9,440 nucleotides of DNA from Bacteroidales bacterium (GCA_007123065.1 SKSI01000084.1:1-9440), one strand, 5' to 3'. Shown: positions 1 to 8,471, counted from the first letter of the stretch. A program made the numbers and translations. The notes: a model not told the origin generated them from the sequence alone.

Positions 1-2
1 AA

Positions 3-980
3 AAGGCCTGGGATCTGATCATCGATGAATATGACAGAAAACAATCCGGCACCAGGCGCATAGTCAGGTATCGCTGGTTAAAGTATGCCGCGGTTCTCCT
101 GCCGTTCATTATTCTTTCCGGTCTTTTGTTCATAAATATTAATAAAAAGCAGAAAGAAGTTGCACAATATATTGATATGGTGTCGACAGTAAGAGAGAGT
201 AAAGCAACACTGGTACTTAGCTCCGGTGAAACTGTCAGGCTTGATGGATCGCTTGTCGGATCAACAATAGAAAAAGAGGGTGCAGTGATACGTGGAGATC
301 AAAAAGACAGAATATCTTACAGCTCTGCAGAAAAGGCTAGCCTGCACCGCCTGATTGTACCCAGGGGCGGTGAATATCAGCTTGTTTTACCTGACGGCAG
401 CATTGTTTTTATGAACGCAGACTCCCATATTGAATATCCAACAGTTTTTGAAGAAGACTACCGCCAGGTAACCCTGCAAGGTGAAGCATTCTTTATGGTG
501 ACAAATGATCCCGGCAGGCCGTTTATCGTGAATAGTCCAGATCTCACACTAACGGTAACAGGCACAGATTTTAATATTTACAACTACCCGGGAGATATCG
601 CAGCTGCAACACTTGTAACCGGAAGAGTTCAGGTTTCTTCTGCTAATTGTGAGGGCGTTGACCTTTTACCCGGGCAGCAAGCCAGCATCAAACACCATAA
701 TGACCAAATGGCTGTTAGTGAAGTAAATGTCAGGCTATACACATCCTGGATAGAAGGGATGTTTGTATTTGAGGATATGGCCCTCTCCGAACTCGCAAAA
801 AGGATGGAAAGGTGGTATGACGTGCAAATTGCTTTTGCAAACAGTGATGCCGGCAAGATACGATTTACCGGGGCTATGGAAAAAGACAAAACATTTAAGG
901 ATGTTGTTTGGCTGATCGAAAGGTCTGCAAATGTTTCTTTTGACCTTACGGGAAATAAGGCTGTTATTGATTTGATATAA
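3..980 (+). CDS. FecR-family anti-sigma factor, 5'-truncated by window edge
   Basis: This is an inner-membrane anti-sigma factor of the FecR type, which holds an ECF sigma factor inactive and receives a signal from the STN domain of a TonB-dependent transducer. The frame is open from base 3, so the true start lies upstream of the window; a TTG at 126 is internal. 325 residues are visible. A cytoplasmic tail with a conserved-looking Trp (residue 3) is followed by one membrane segment (about residues 28-44, YAAVLLPFIILSGLLF). The periplasmic FecR domain (about 117-215) contains VPRGGEYQLVLPDG, GEAFFMV and TVTGTDFNIY. A DUF4974-like C-terminal domain (about 254-325) contains FEDMALSELAKRMERWYDV. 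The stop is TAA at 978-980. The next gene, 106 nt downstream, encodes an STN-containing SusC, the expected partner. An ECF sigma gene probably lies just upstream, outside the window. The family call is firm; the signal is unknown. Confidence 0.93.
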   Translation, partial: KAWDLIIDEYDRKQSGTRRIVRYRWLKYAAVLLPFIILSGLLFININKKQKEVAQYIDMVSTVRESKATLVLSSGETVRLDGSLVGSTIEKEGAVIRGDQKDRISYSSAEKASLHRLIVPRGGEYQLVLPDGSIVFMNADSHIEYPTVFEEDYRQVTLQGEAFFMVTNDPGRPFIVNSPDLTLTVTGTDFNIYNYPGDIAAATLVTGRVQVSSANCEGVDLLPGQQASIKHHNDQMAVSEVNVRLYTSWIEGMFVFEDMALSELAKRMERWYDVQIAFANSDAGKIRFTGAMEKDKTFKDVVWLIERSANVSFDLTGNKAVIDLI

Positions 981-984
981 AAAA

Positions 985-1012
985 ACCGGAAAACACCGCC
1001 ATGTTTTCCGGT
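985..1012 (+). terminator. Perfect 11-bp hairpin just after fecR
   Basis: The arms ACCGGAAAACA (985-995) and TGTTTTCCGGT (1002-1012) are exact reverse complements around a 6-nt loop. The hairpin begins 4 nt after the fecR-like stop codon. On the + strand the right arm is followed by ATGGATTT, not a T-run, while an A5 tract lies on the left. It therefore looks like an intrinsic terminator only on the minus strand, where no gene faces it. On the + strand it may cause partial termination, 3'-end stabilisation or read-through into the susC-like gene. The structure is certain; the function is a guess. Confidence 0.45.
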
Positions 1013-1027
1013 ATGGATTTAATCTCA

Positions 1028-1060
1028 GAACCGGTAATGACCGTAAACCATGAACCGGTT
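1028..1060 (+). promoter_or_regulatory. Repeated GAACCGGT motif in susC leader
   Basis: GAACCGGT occurs at 1028-1035 and again at 1052-1059, 24 nt apart, in the 106-nt gap before the susC-like start. Because ACCGGT is self-complementary, AACCGGT (1029-1035) can also pair with ACCGGTT (1054-1060) to give a 7-bp stem with an 18-nt loop. GAAC is a common core of ECF sigma -35 elements, and this gene would be expected to be ECF-driven, so the site could be promoter DNA, an operator or a leader hairpin. No matching -10 element was recognised. The repeat is seen; the role is inferred. Confidence 0.25.
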
Positions 1061-1086
1061 AATAATAAACCCTTAATTGCAAATTT

Positions 1087-4000
1087 ATGAAAAAAAACTT
1101 ACCAAAACGGCAGTTCCTGTTTCCTGGGAGTTTGCGAAAAAATTTTCTCAGTATGAAAGTTCTAATCTTATTGACGCTTGCAGGAGCCATACACGCGTCT
1201 GCAAGTGTATATTCTCAATCAGTTATGCTGAGTATGGACATGAAGGCCACAACATTGAGCGATCTCTTTTCTGCCATAACAGACCAAACAGGCTATGTGT
1301 TCTTTTACAGCAATGATGTTGTTGACGATCAACAGGTTGTTGATTTCACAGCAGATCAGCAAATTCTGGAGGATGCACTAGATAATTTACTGCCTGACAT
1401 CGGCCTTGATTATGTCTTTCAAGGCAACTACATTGTGCTTTCATCAACAAAACCCGATGTGTCTGCACAAGAACAAAATCAGGTACAACAGGCTCAGAGG
1501 CGTGAGATAACCGGAACGGTAGTGGATGCCGGGGAAAATTTTCCGATGCCCGGTGTAAGTGTTTATGTTAAAGGGACAACAATCGGCACAACCACAGATA
1601 TTGACGGCAATTACGTTCTCAGAATTCCTGTGGATGCAAATGTGCTTGTGTTTTCACTGATGGGGATGGAGACCGTTGAGCAGCAGATCAATGACCGCGA
1701 AGTTATTGATGCCTTTATGCGGACGGCACAGATTGGTCTTGACGAAGTGGTCGTGATCGGTTATGGAACGCAGATTCGCAGAGAAATGACAGGGTCGATA
1801 GGCTCGATAAGCTCCGATAACATTGCGGCAATCCCCTCACACAGTTTTGAATCGGCATTGGCCGGACAAACGGCGGGTGTGTTTGTTGGCCAGAACAGTG
1901 GAAGGCTGGGAGAAGCCTTTACCATCAGAATTCGCGGCGCATCTTCTGTTTCCGCAAGCAATCAACCCTTATATGTGATTGACGGTATGCCGGTAACGAG
2001 CCAGACTCAATCATCACCGGGCAACCATCCCACCAATCCGCTTGCAGATATCAATCCGAATGACATTGAATCGGTTCAGGTACTTAAAGATGCCTCTGCA
2101 GCTGCTATATACGGTTCAAGGGCATCCAATGGTGTTGTATTGATCACAACCAAAAGAGGTGCAACGGGTGATACAAGATTTAACCTGAATGTCTCAACAG
2201 GTATCAATCAGGCATCTAACCTGAGAGAGTGGCTTAATGCTGAAGAATACCTGGAGCTGATTGATGAAGCCCTGCATTATTCGACGGATGAGGATGGTCT
2301 TATCTGGGGGTGGGAAACTCCCGACGGCATCAAGGATGTTTACCTGCCGGGCTGGCGCGATGGTCATGATGAGGACTGGCAAAGAGAAGCCCTTCAAAGT
2401 GGGTTACAGTATAAAGTCAATTTTACCGCTTCGGGAGGAACGGATAATACCATGTATTATGCCGGCATTACTTATGATGATCAGGATGGTATCATTATTG
2501 GAAACAGTCTGGAAAGAATCAGCGGCCGGTTGAACCTGGATCAGAAAGTGGGCGACAAAGCCTCTTTTGGTATGAGTGCCAATTTCGTGCGAACAGTAAT
2601 CGACAGGATTGAAAATGACAATGCCTGGGCAAATCCAATGCAACTCGTTGCCATACCTCCGGTACAGCCTGTAGTCGACTCGGAAACGGGCAGATACAAT
2701 ACCAATACCGTTTACTACAACTCACTGATTAATTACAGAGATGCCTCCAACATCTCTACAGTATACCGCACATTTTTAAATGCCTACGGCGATTATCAGT
2801 TGCATAAGAATCTTTCCTTCAGAACAGAATTTGGGACAGATATTCTCAACCAGGGTGAAAAAACTTTTTATGGTCGTGAAACCAGCTGGGGTAGTCCAAA
2901 CGGACTTGCTGAAGAACGTAACGTGCACGTCCTGAACTACAACATGAACAGCTATTTTACATTCAACAGTGCCCTTGGTGAATACCACCACTTGTCGGCA
3001 GTTTTGGGTATGTCGGCTCAAAAGAGCACTTCAAATGGCACCTTTCTTCAGGGACGGGGTTTCCCGACCGATGACTTCAGAAACCTGCGCAGTGCTGCTG
3101 AGATAACAGGATATGACGGATGGGGCTTCGGACACAGCTATTTATCCTATTTTTCCCGGGCCAATTACAAATTCATGGAAAGATACCTCGTAGGCCTGAG
3201 CGCACGTGTTGACGGGTCTTCACGCTTTGGTGCGGATAACCGTTACGGTTTTTTCCCGTCTGCCTCGGCAGCCTGGATCCTGTCTGATGAGCAATTCCTG
3301 AAAAACAGCAACCACCTGAGCTTTTTAAAGCTGCGTGCCAGCTACGGATTGACCGGAAACTCGGAAATTGGCAACTATGAAGCACTGGGATTATTCCGTG
3401 GAGTCAGCTATCCGGGTTACTCCGGATTGCTGCCATCACAATTAAGAAGTCCTGACCTCAGATGGGAATCAACGGCACAGATCGATATCGGTATCGACTT
3501 TGCCTTTTTCCGGGACCGTCTTTCCGGACAAATTGATTATTACCATAAAAACACCGATGACCTGCTGTTAAGACGCTCTCTTCCGGCAACAAGCGGTTAC
3601 ACTTCTGTTACACGCAATGTAGGATCTTTGAAGAATCATGGATGGGAGTTTTCCTTGCGTAGCCATAATGCGCAAAGCAGGGAATTTAGCTGGGTAACTG
3701 ACTTCAACATCAGTTTTAACCGGAATAAGGTACTGAACATCGATGGCCCGGAGATAGCCTACGGCGTAAACTATGTCATTGAAGGGGAGGAGATTGGTGT
3801 GTTTAAAATGCCGGAATACGCCGGTGTTCATCCCATGACCGGTGATGCCTTGTTTTTTAAAAATGACGGCACTGGCCAAACCACTACAAACTATAACGAA
3901 GCCCAACGCGTTATTGTCGGTTCACCTAACCCGAACTTCATCGGAGGACTATCCAACAGCATCAGCTACAGGTCATTTGATATAAACATCTTGTTCAATT

Positions 4001-4449
4001 TTGTTTATGGAAATGACGTATACCTCTCCGGTGGTCGTTACCAAAGCGCCAATGCTGAGTGGTGGGACAACCAGACAAGGGATCAGCTTGATCGCTGGCA
4101 ACAACCGGGAGACATCACTGATGTGCCCCAGGCCAGGTTTGACCAGCGAAATGGTTCCCAACACTCTTCAAGATATCTTTACGACGGGTCTTATCTGAGA
4201 CTCAGAAACCTGAATGTAGGTTATACCCTTCCTGATCAACTTGTAGCCCGTGCCGGATTTAGTAAAGCCAGGCTATATGTAACAGCTTACAACCTGTTTA
4301 CCCTGACAAAATATCCGGGATACGATCCGGATGTCAATAGCCTGGGAACAGGAACCTCCGCCCAGGCAAGCAATGTTGTTATGGGTATTGACTTCTATAC
4401 GACTCCACAGATCCGGTCGGTATTGTTTGGTATGGATTTGTCGTTCTGA
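1087..4449 (+). CDS. SusC/RagA-family TonB-dependent outer-membrane transporter with STN signalling domain
   Basis: This is an outer-membrane active transporter that works with the SusD lipoprotein encoded next and is energised by TonB-ExbBD. The 1120-residue product is a usual SusC length. Domains in order: a long basic N-region and hydrophobic signal segment (about 23-40, ending near ASASVYSQ); an STN domain (about 53-118), typical of transducers that signal to FecR; a Gln-rich linker (119-138); a CarboxypepD_reg-like domain (about 139-215, EITGTVVDAG and TTTDIDGNY); a TonB-box-like segment DEVVVIGYGTQ (219-229); a plug (about 230-358, with QPLYVIDGMPV and DASAAAIYGSRASNGVVLIT); then the beta-barrel, ending in an aromatic terminal strand (VLFGMDLSF). 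The ATG at 1087 is preferred because it begins the basic signal-peptide region; the internal Met23 is an alternative but would remove that region. The upstream fecR-like gene is the presumed regulator. Family assignment is secure; the substrate is unknown. Confidence 0.97.
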   Translation: MKKNLPKRQFLFPGSLRKNFLSMKVLILLTLAGAIHASASVYSQSVMLSMDMKATTLSDLFSAITDQTGYVFFYSNDVVDDQQVVDFTADQQILEDALDNLLPDIGLDYVFQGNYIVLSSTKPDVSAQEQNQVQQAQRREITGTVVDAGENFPMPGVSVYVKGTTIGTTTDIDGNYVLRIPVDANVLVFSLMGMETVEQQINDREVIDAFMRTAQIGLDEVVVIGYGTQIRREMTGSIGSISSDNIAAIPSHSFESALAGQTAGVFVGQNSGRLGEAFTIRIRGASSVSASNQPLYVIDGMPVTSQTQSSPGNHPTNPLADINPNDIESVQVLKDASAAAIYGSRASNGVVLITTKRGATGDTRFNLNVSTGINQASNLREWLNAEEYLELIDEALHYSTDEDGLIWGWETPDGIKDVYLPGWRDGHDEDWQREALQSGLQYKVNFTASGGTDNTMYYAGITYDDQDGIIIGNSLERISGRLNLDQKVGDKASFGMSANFVRTVIDRIENDNAWANPMQLVAIPPVQPVVDSETGRYNTNTVYYNSLINYRDASNISTVYRTFLNAYGDYQLHKNLSFRTEFGTDILNQGEKTFYGRETSWGSPNGLAEERNVHVLNYNMNSYFTFNSALGEYHHLSAVLGMSAQKSTSNGTFLQGRGFPTDDFRNLRSAAEITGYDGWGFGHSYLSYFSRANYKFMERYLVGLSARVDGSSRFGADNRYGFFPSASAAWILSDEQFLKNSNHLSFLKLRASYGLTGNSEIGNYEALGLFRGVSYPGYSGLLPSQLRSPDLRWESTAQIDIGIDFAFFRDRLSGQIDYYHKNTDDLLLRRSLPATSGYTSVTRNVGSLKNHGWEFSLRSHNAQSREFSWVTDFNISFNRNKVLNIDGPEIAYGVNYVIEGEEIGVFKMPEYAGVHPMTGDALFFKNDGTGQTTTNYNEAQRVIVGSPNPNFIGGLSNSISYRSFDINILFNFVYGNDVYLSGGRYQSANAEWWDNQTRDQLDRWQQPGDITDVPQARFDQRNGSQHSSRYLYDGSYLRLRNLNVGYTLPDQLVARAGFSKARLYVTAYNLFTLTKYPGYDPDVNSLGTGTSAQASNVVMGIDFYTTPQIRSVLFGMDLSF

Positions 4450-4487
4450 TTTGTTCAATAATTTGTCAAATGATTGAAAAACATATT

Positions 4488-5912
4488 ATGAAAACATTTA
4501 AAATACAAATACTTGTTTTGTTGATGGGTGCGCTGTTCCTGCATTCCTGCGATGACTTTCTGGAAGTACTGCCACAAGAAGCCATGGATGCAGATGAAGC
4601 ACTCACAACACCGGAAAATGTAAAAGCAACGCTGATTGGTGCCTATCTGGAAACAAGATCCAGATGGACCTTTGGCAGCCAGTTTAATGAATATGCCGAA
4701 CTGCTTGGAACTTCAGGGCACCTGCAACACGTAGGATCACACAGGCAACCCCAGGAGATGCTTGAAAAAAACATTGCCGTCAACAATTCATATGTGGAGT
4801 CAAGCTGGATTATCGCTTACAGCCTTGTGAATACATTGAATAATGTCATACACGCCATAGATGTCCTTGATGAGAATGATCGCGACAGAGTCAAAGGTGA
4901 AGCCTTGTTTCTGAGGGGAATGGTCTATTTTGAGTTGACAAGGTTGTGGGGTTTGCCATACGTACCCGGCCAGACAAACGATCAGCCAGGCGTGCCGCTG
5001 ATCCTGACTCCAACCCTTGGAGCACCGGATGCGTTACCTGTTGCACGTGAAACGGTTGCAAACTGTTACCAGCAAGTGCTCCTAGATCTGAAAGATGCAA
5101 AAGAACTGCTTCCGCATTCAAATGGTGTATTTGCTGACAGCTTTGCTGCATCAGCCCTGTTGTCGAGGGTGTATTTGCAGATTGGAGACTTTCAGAGGGC
5201 AGCGGAAGAAGCAGACCACGTGATTGAATCAGGCCATTATCAGCTGAATCCAACACCGTTTTCTGCATTTAACAATCCCCAACCCACTCAGGAAGATATT
5301 TTCAGCCTTCAAAACAGCCTGACTTCACACACCATCTGGCTGCCAGAGAGATATGGCAGTCTGAACGGCTTAGGACGGGGCGATTACCAGTTCTCAAATG
5401 ATTTTATGGAACTTTTTGAGCCGGCTGACCTGAGAGGACAGCTTCAGGAAGAGACCCATACCGGTTATACACTTGAAAACATCCATAGTATGTATTACAT
5501 TGGCGTTGGGGCCATAAGAAGCGGTGGCGTTAACACAGCCAAATGGGGCAATTATTACACGGCAATTCCGCTTATCAGGCTTGCTGAGATGTACCTTACG
5601 CGGGCCGAGGCCAATTACGAACTGATGGATCAGGGATCCGCACAGGTTGGTGCCGTTTCTCCCAAAGAGGACATTAATGTGATAAGGAGCAGGGCCAATG
5701 CACCCCTGTTTGATACCGCACCCGGCCGTGATGATATCCGGCTTGAACGTTATTTTGAGCTTTGCTGGGAAGGGCACAGGATCCATGACCTGAAAAGATG
5801 GCAACATCATGTCGGGGCTTACCCGTTTGATGCCGGAAATCTTATCCTTCCTATCCCCGTAAGGGAAATTGAAACAAACCCACTATTGGAGCAAAACCCC
5901 TACTATCTATAA
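4488..5912 (+). CDS. SusD/RagB-family surface lipoprotein
   Basis: This is the substrate-binding lid lipoprotein that pairs with the SusC-like barrel at the cell surface. From the chosen ATG the product is 474 residues. A short signal peptide ends at FLHSC, with lipidated Cys21 followed by DDFLE; acidic residues right after the Cys are typical of Bacteroidota surface export. An in-frame ATG at 4470 would add MIEKHI and is less likely because it puts extra residues before the lipoprotein signal. The family-typical TPR-like segment ALFLRGMVYFELTRLWG lies at about 139-155. The C-terminal signature ELCWEGHRIHDLKRW is at about 424-438, and the protein ends in NPLLEQNPYYL, as most SusD proteins do. 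The gene starts 38 nt after susC and stops 11 nt before the hydrolase gene, so co-transcription is likely. The His at lipobox position -2 is slightly unusual. The ligand cannot be read from the sequence. Confidence 0.96.
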   Translation: MKTFKIQILVLLMGALFLHSCDDFLEVLPQEAMDADEALTTPENVKATLIGAYLETRSRWTFGSQFNEYAELLGTSGHLQHVGSHRQPQEMLEKNIAVNNSYVESSWIIAYSLVNTLNNVIHAIDVLDENDRDRVKGEALFLRGMVYFELTRLWGLPYVPGQTNDQPGVPLILTPTLGAPDALPVARETVANCYQQVLLDLKDAKELLPHSNGVFADSFAASALLSRVYLQIGDFQRAAEEADHVIESGHYQLNPTPFSAFNNPQPTQEDIFSLQNSLTSHTIWLPERYGSLNGLGRGDYQFSNDFMELFEPADLRGQLQEETHTGYTLENIHSMYYIGVGAIRSGGVNTAKWGNYYTAIPLIRLAEMYLTRAEANYELMDQGSAQVGAVSPKEDINVIRSRANAPLFDTAPGRDDIRLERYFELCWEGHRIHDLKRWQHHVGAYPFDAGNLILPIPVREIETNPLLEQNPYYL

Positions 5913-5923
5913 AACAAACCATT

Positions 5924-7141
5924 ATGAAAAAGAACTGGATTACGTTTTTGTTATTGATCATCTTTTTTGTGCCAACCCACGCGTGTACCATTGCAATCAT
6001 AAGCGGACAACATACACCTGACGGACGGCCGATACTCTGGAAGCACAGAGATACCGGTGTGCTGGAGAATAAAGTAATCTTTTTTGACGGTGGGAAATAC
6101 CTTGCTGCCGGACTGATCAACTCCGACGATGCATACCCGGAGAGGGTCTGGATTGGCTTTAATGAAGCCGGTTTTGCCATTATGAACTCCGCATCCTACA
6201 ACCTCATTGAAAAAGACACCATCGATATGCCCCATATGACGGGTGCCATGATGCGAGAGGCACTCCTTCAGGTTGCCACGGTTGATGAGTTTGAACAGTT
6301 TCTTCAGGAACACCCAAAACCCATGGGGGTAGAAACCAACTACGGTGTGATTGACGCACTCGGCAATGCAGCCTTTTTTGAAACCGATAATTTCAATTAC
6401 ACAAGAATTGATGTAGACGATAAAACAGTTGCCCCACACGGCTATATTGTCCGTACCAACTATTCATTTACCGGAATGCCTAACGAGGGAGCAGGCTACA
6501 TTAGGTTTGAAACAGCTGAAAGACTCTTCTACCGTGCATCTGCGTCAAACAAACTTTCGATTCCCTACATCATGGAACATATGGCTACCTCAGTCTTGAA
6601 TTCATACAGCGAACAAGATGCAAGGAATGCCATACACATGAGCGAGACAGAAAGCAAGTATATGTACTTCCAGGATTGCATAAACAGGTACTCTTCAAGC
6701 TCAAGCGTTGCCATTCAAGGTGTAAAACCCGGCCAATCGCCATCACTAACCACGATGTGGTCGCTGGTTGGTTTTCCGCTAGCCAGTGTTGTTGTTCCTA
6801 CATGGATCACGCCGGCACGCACATTGCCGGAGATCATTACCGCTCCCGGATTGGAGAACGCACCTATCTGTGACTGGGCCCTGGAATTGAAAACCAGAAT
6901 GATACCTTCAATGCGCGGTTCTACCCAATATTACATCAATGCGACAAAAGTGTTTAATGCAAACCATACCGGCATCACGCAGCAGCTTATTCCCGTGAGT
7001 CGTGAAGTGATGCATGAAACATTGAATCTGATGAATGGTTGGGAGACGCCACCTCAAAAAGCAGTGGACGCACACTATAATTGGCTGGACACATTCATTA
7101 CTGATCAATACAAAGTATTATTCGGAATTCCAAATTTCTAA
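5924..7141 (+). CDS. Secreted Ntn-hydrolase, C45/C69-like (carcinine hydrolase / isopenicillin-N acyltransferase type)
   Basis: This is probably an amide-bond hydrolase or acyltransferase of the N-terminal-nucleophile superfamily, acting in the periplasm or outside the cell. The 405-residue precursor opens with a strong signal peptide (residues 1-20) ending PTHA. Cys21 follows at once in CTIAIISGQHTPDGRPILWK, which matches the pattern of these families: Cys-Thr nucleophile, then DG and a basic-acidic pair (here HRD, 41-43). Further family-like blocks are VWIGFNEAGFAIMNSASYNL, TNYGVIDALGNAAFFET and GYIVRTNYSFTG. Related known activities include beta-alanyl-amine hydrolysis, penicillin acylation/deacylation and dipeptidase action; which applies here cannot be decided. 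It sits 11 nt after susD and 10 nt before the PKD lipoprotein gene and is the only visible enzyme of the operon. A lipoprotein reading of Cys21 is less likely because position -3 is Thr rather than Leu, Val or Ile. Superfamily call good; exact family moderate. Confidence 0.75.
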   Translation: MKKNWITFLLLIIFFVPTHACTIAIISGQHTPDGRPILWKHRDTGVLENKVIFFDGGKYLAAGLINSDDAYPERVWIGFNEAGFAIMNSASYNLIEKDTIDMPHMTGAMMREALLQVATVDEFEQFLQEHPKPMGVETNYGVIDALGNAAFFETDNFNYTRIDVDDKTVAPHGYIVRTNYSFTGMPNEGAGYIRFETAERLFYRASASNKLSIPYIMEHMATSVLNSYSEQDARNAIHMSETESKYMYFQDCINRYSSSSSVAIQGVKPGQSPSLTTMWSLVGFPLASVVVPTWITPARTLPEIITAPGLENAPICDWALELKTRMIPSMRGSTQYYINATKVFNANHTGITQQLIPVSREVMHETLNLMNGWETPPQKAVDAHYNWLDTFITDQYKVLFGIPNF

Positions 7142-7151
7142 TATAAGAGCT

Positions 7152-8345
7152 ATGAAACCAAAACAACAATATCTAATCTATATGCTGCTGATATTTTTAA
7201 CGGCAGCTTGCGAAAAGGACGAAGATGAAATGCCAATTGCATGCTTTTCCGCTGAAACAGAAGCTTTTTTTGAAAATACAACGATCTCGTTTACAAATTG
7301 CTCTGAGAATGCAACGGCTTACTACTGGGAGTTCGGGGATGGCAATACCTCCATTGATTTTCATACAGAGCATGTGTATCAGGAAGCAGGCACATACATT
7401 GTAACTCTTGCTGTTTTTAACGGGGAAGATATGGATAAAACAGAACAGGAAGTTGATATTCAGGAAGATCCTCTGCCAATCGCCTGTTTTACAGTTCCAT
7501 CAAGCAATGTTCTCGTCGGACAGGAAGTGCCGTTTACCAATTGCTCCCAAAAAGCAGAAAGCTACTTTTGGGATTTTGGTGACGGAAACTCAAGTACTGA
7601 AGAGTCTCCGGTACACATTTATAATGAAGCAGGAGAAATGCTTGTAGTTCTTACCGTTGAAAATGAATATGGAACGGATAGCATGTCTTCATCAATCAAT
7701 GTGGCCGGAGCAGACGTTGTATTCTTTGATGGTTTTGAAGATTATGAAGACTTTAGTTTGACATTTGGTGACTGGACTCAGATTGACAACGATGGCTCTC
7801 CAACCTGGGGTCTCTCCGCAACAAGCTTCCCCAACAGCGGCTATGTCGGCTCTTTCATTATATTCAATCCTTTTCAAACCGATCCGCCCGTTGATGACGA
7901 TGATAGGTTTATCCCCTATAACGGACAGAAATATGCCGCGTGCTTCGCGGCAAGAAACTCAGCCAATGATGACTGGCTAATCAGTCCTGAAATCCATATT
8001 GAAGAAGGACTGGAACTATCTCTCGCTGCAAAATCCTACTCGGATTCCTATGGCCCTGATCTGTTTGTTGTACAATTGCTTGATGATGATGAGGTGATCT
8101 GGCTCAGTCCGGAAAATGATCCCATCAATCCACCGTTAAGCTGGACGTTATACGATTATGATCTTACAGCCCACGCAGGCAAAACGGTGCGTATCCAAAT
8201 TGGTTGCCTTTCAGATGATGCCGTGGCACTGTTTATTGATGATATCACAGTACGTGCAAGTGACGGAACAAAGGTGTTGCATCAGAATTTTGAAACCAAT
8301 GCTGTCTGGCAACAGCCTTTCTCTTCACCAGGGAATAGAAAGTAA
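7152..8345 (+). CDS. Surface lipoprotein with two PKD domains and a choice-of-anchor-J-like jelly-roll domain
   Basis: The 397-residue product is probably a surface-displayed binding protein. It starts with a lipoprotein signal peptide ending LTAAC (Cys20), followed by EKDEDE, an acidic surface-export-like stretch. Two tandem PKD domains follow: about 28-105 with YYWEFGDG (57-64) and about 108-184 with YFWDFGDG (138-145). Each starts PIACF and has a Cys pair 19 residues apart in the FTNCS context (C31/C50 and C112/C131). From about 188 a jelly-roll module resembling the choice-of-anchor J/cleaved-adhesin family runs to about 370, with FFDGFEDYEDF, DDWLISPEI and FIDDITVRA. The final residues (VLHQNFETNAVW) resemble the start of another such module, which then stops. 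Start 7152 is chosen for the signal peptide; the frame is open further upstream, but that would overlap the hydrolase gene. It is the last gene of the block. The binding target is unknown, and glycan, protein or substrate-capture roles are all possible. Confidence 0.85.
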   Translation: MKPKQQYLIYMLLIFLTAACEKDEDEMPIACFSAETEAFFENTTISFTNCSENATAYYWEFGDGNTSIDFHTEHVYQEAGTYIVTLAVFNGEDMDKTEQEVDIQEDPLPIACFTVPSSNVLVGQEVPFTNCSQKAESYFWDFGDGNSSTEESPVHIYNEAGEMLVVLTVENEYGTDSMSSSINVAGADVVFFDGFEDYEDFSLTFGDWTQIDNDGSPTWGLSATSFPNSGYVGSFIIFNPFQTDPPVDDDDRFIPYNGQKYAACFAARNSANDDWLISPEIHIEEGLELSLAAKSYSDSYGPDLFVVQLLDDDEVIWLSPENDPINPPLSWTLYDYDLTAHAGKTVRIQIGCLSDDAVALFIDDITVRASDGTKVLHQNFETNAVWQQPFSSPGNRK

Positions 8346-8398
8346 AGCAATTTATTGATTTACAGCTTTTCCCTGTTTTGTGTGTTGCAGCAGACAAA

Positions 8399-8439
8399 TA
8401 AGATTAAGATTAACCTCAACCTTTAGTTGTCTTGGTTTT
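8399..8439 (+). repeat. 41-bp perfect direct repeat, copy 1
   Basis: This copy is identical over 41 bases to 8805-8845. It begins TAAGATTAAGATTAACC and ends TTGTCTTGGTTTT; the flanking bases (8398, 8440) differ from those of copy 2, so the ends are sharp. It lies 53 nt after the operon's last stop codon and marks the left edge of the hairpin array. Part of it is built from hexamers of the form AAGATT and AACCTY. Confidence 0.95.
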
Positions 8440-8471
8440 TATATTAAGTCACGTTTGGGCATCTGCAGTAG

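Noticed and set aside
126..128. TTG as the start of the fecR-like gene
   Set aside because: The frame is open back to base 3 and encodes the expected cytoplasmic tail and membrane segment; TTG lies inside that segment.
4470..4487. Upstream ATG as the susD start
   Set aside because: It adds MIEKHI before an otherwise standard lipoprotein signal peptide that begins at 4488.
5394..5810. Minus-strand open frame inside susD (and similar ones inside susC and the hydrolase gene)
   Set aside because: They lie wholly within well-supported genes on the other strand and show no family-like motif.
7035..7151. Upstream in-frame ATG of the PKD lipoprotein frame
   Set aside because: It would overlap the hydrolase gene by about 100 nt and hide the signal peptide; 7152 gives a normal lipoprotein.
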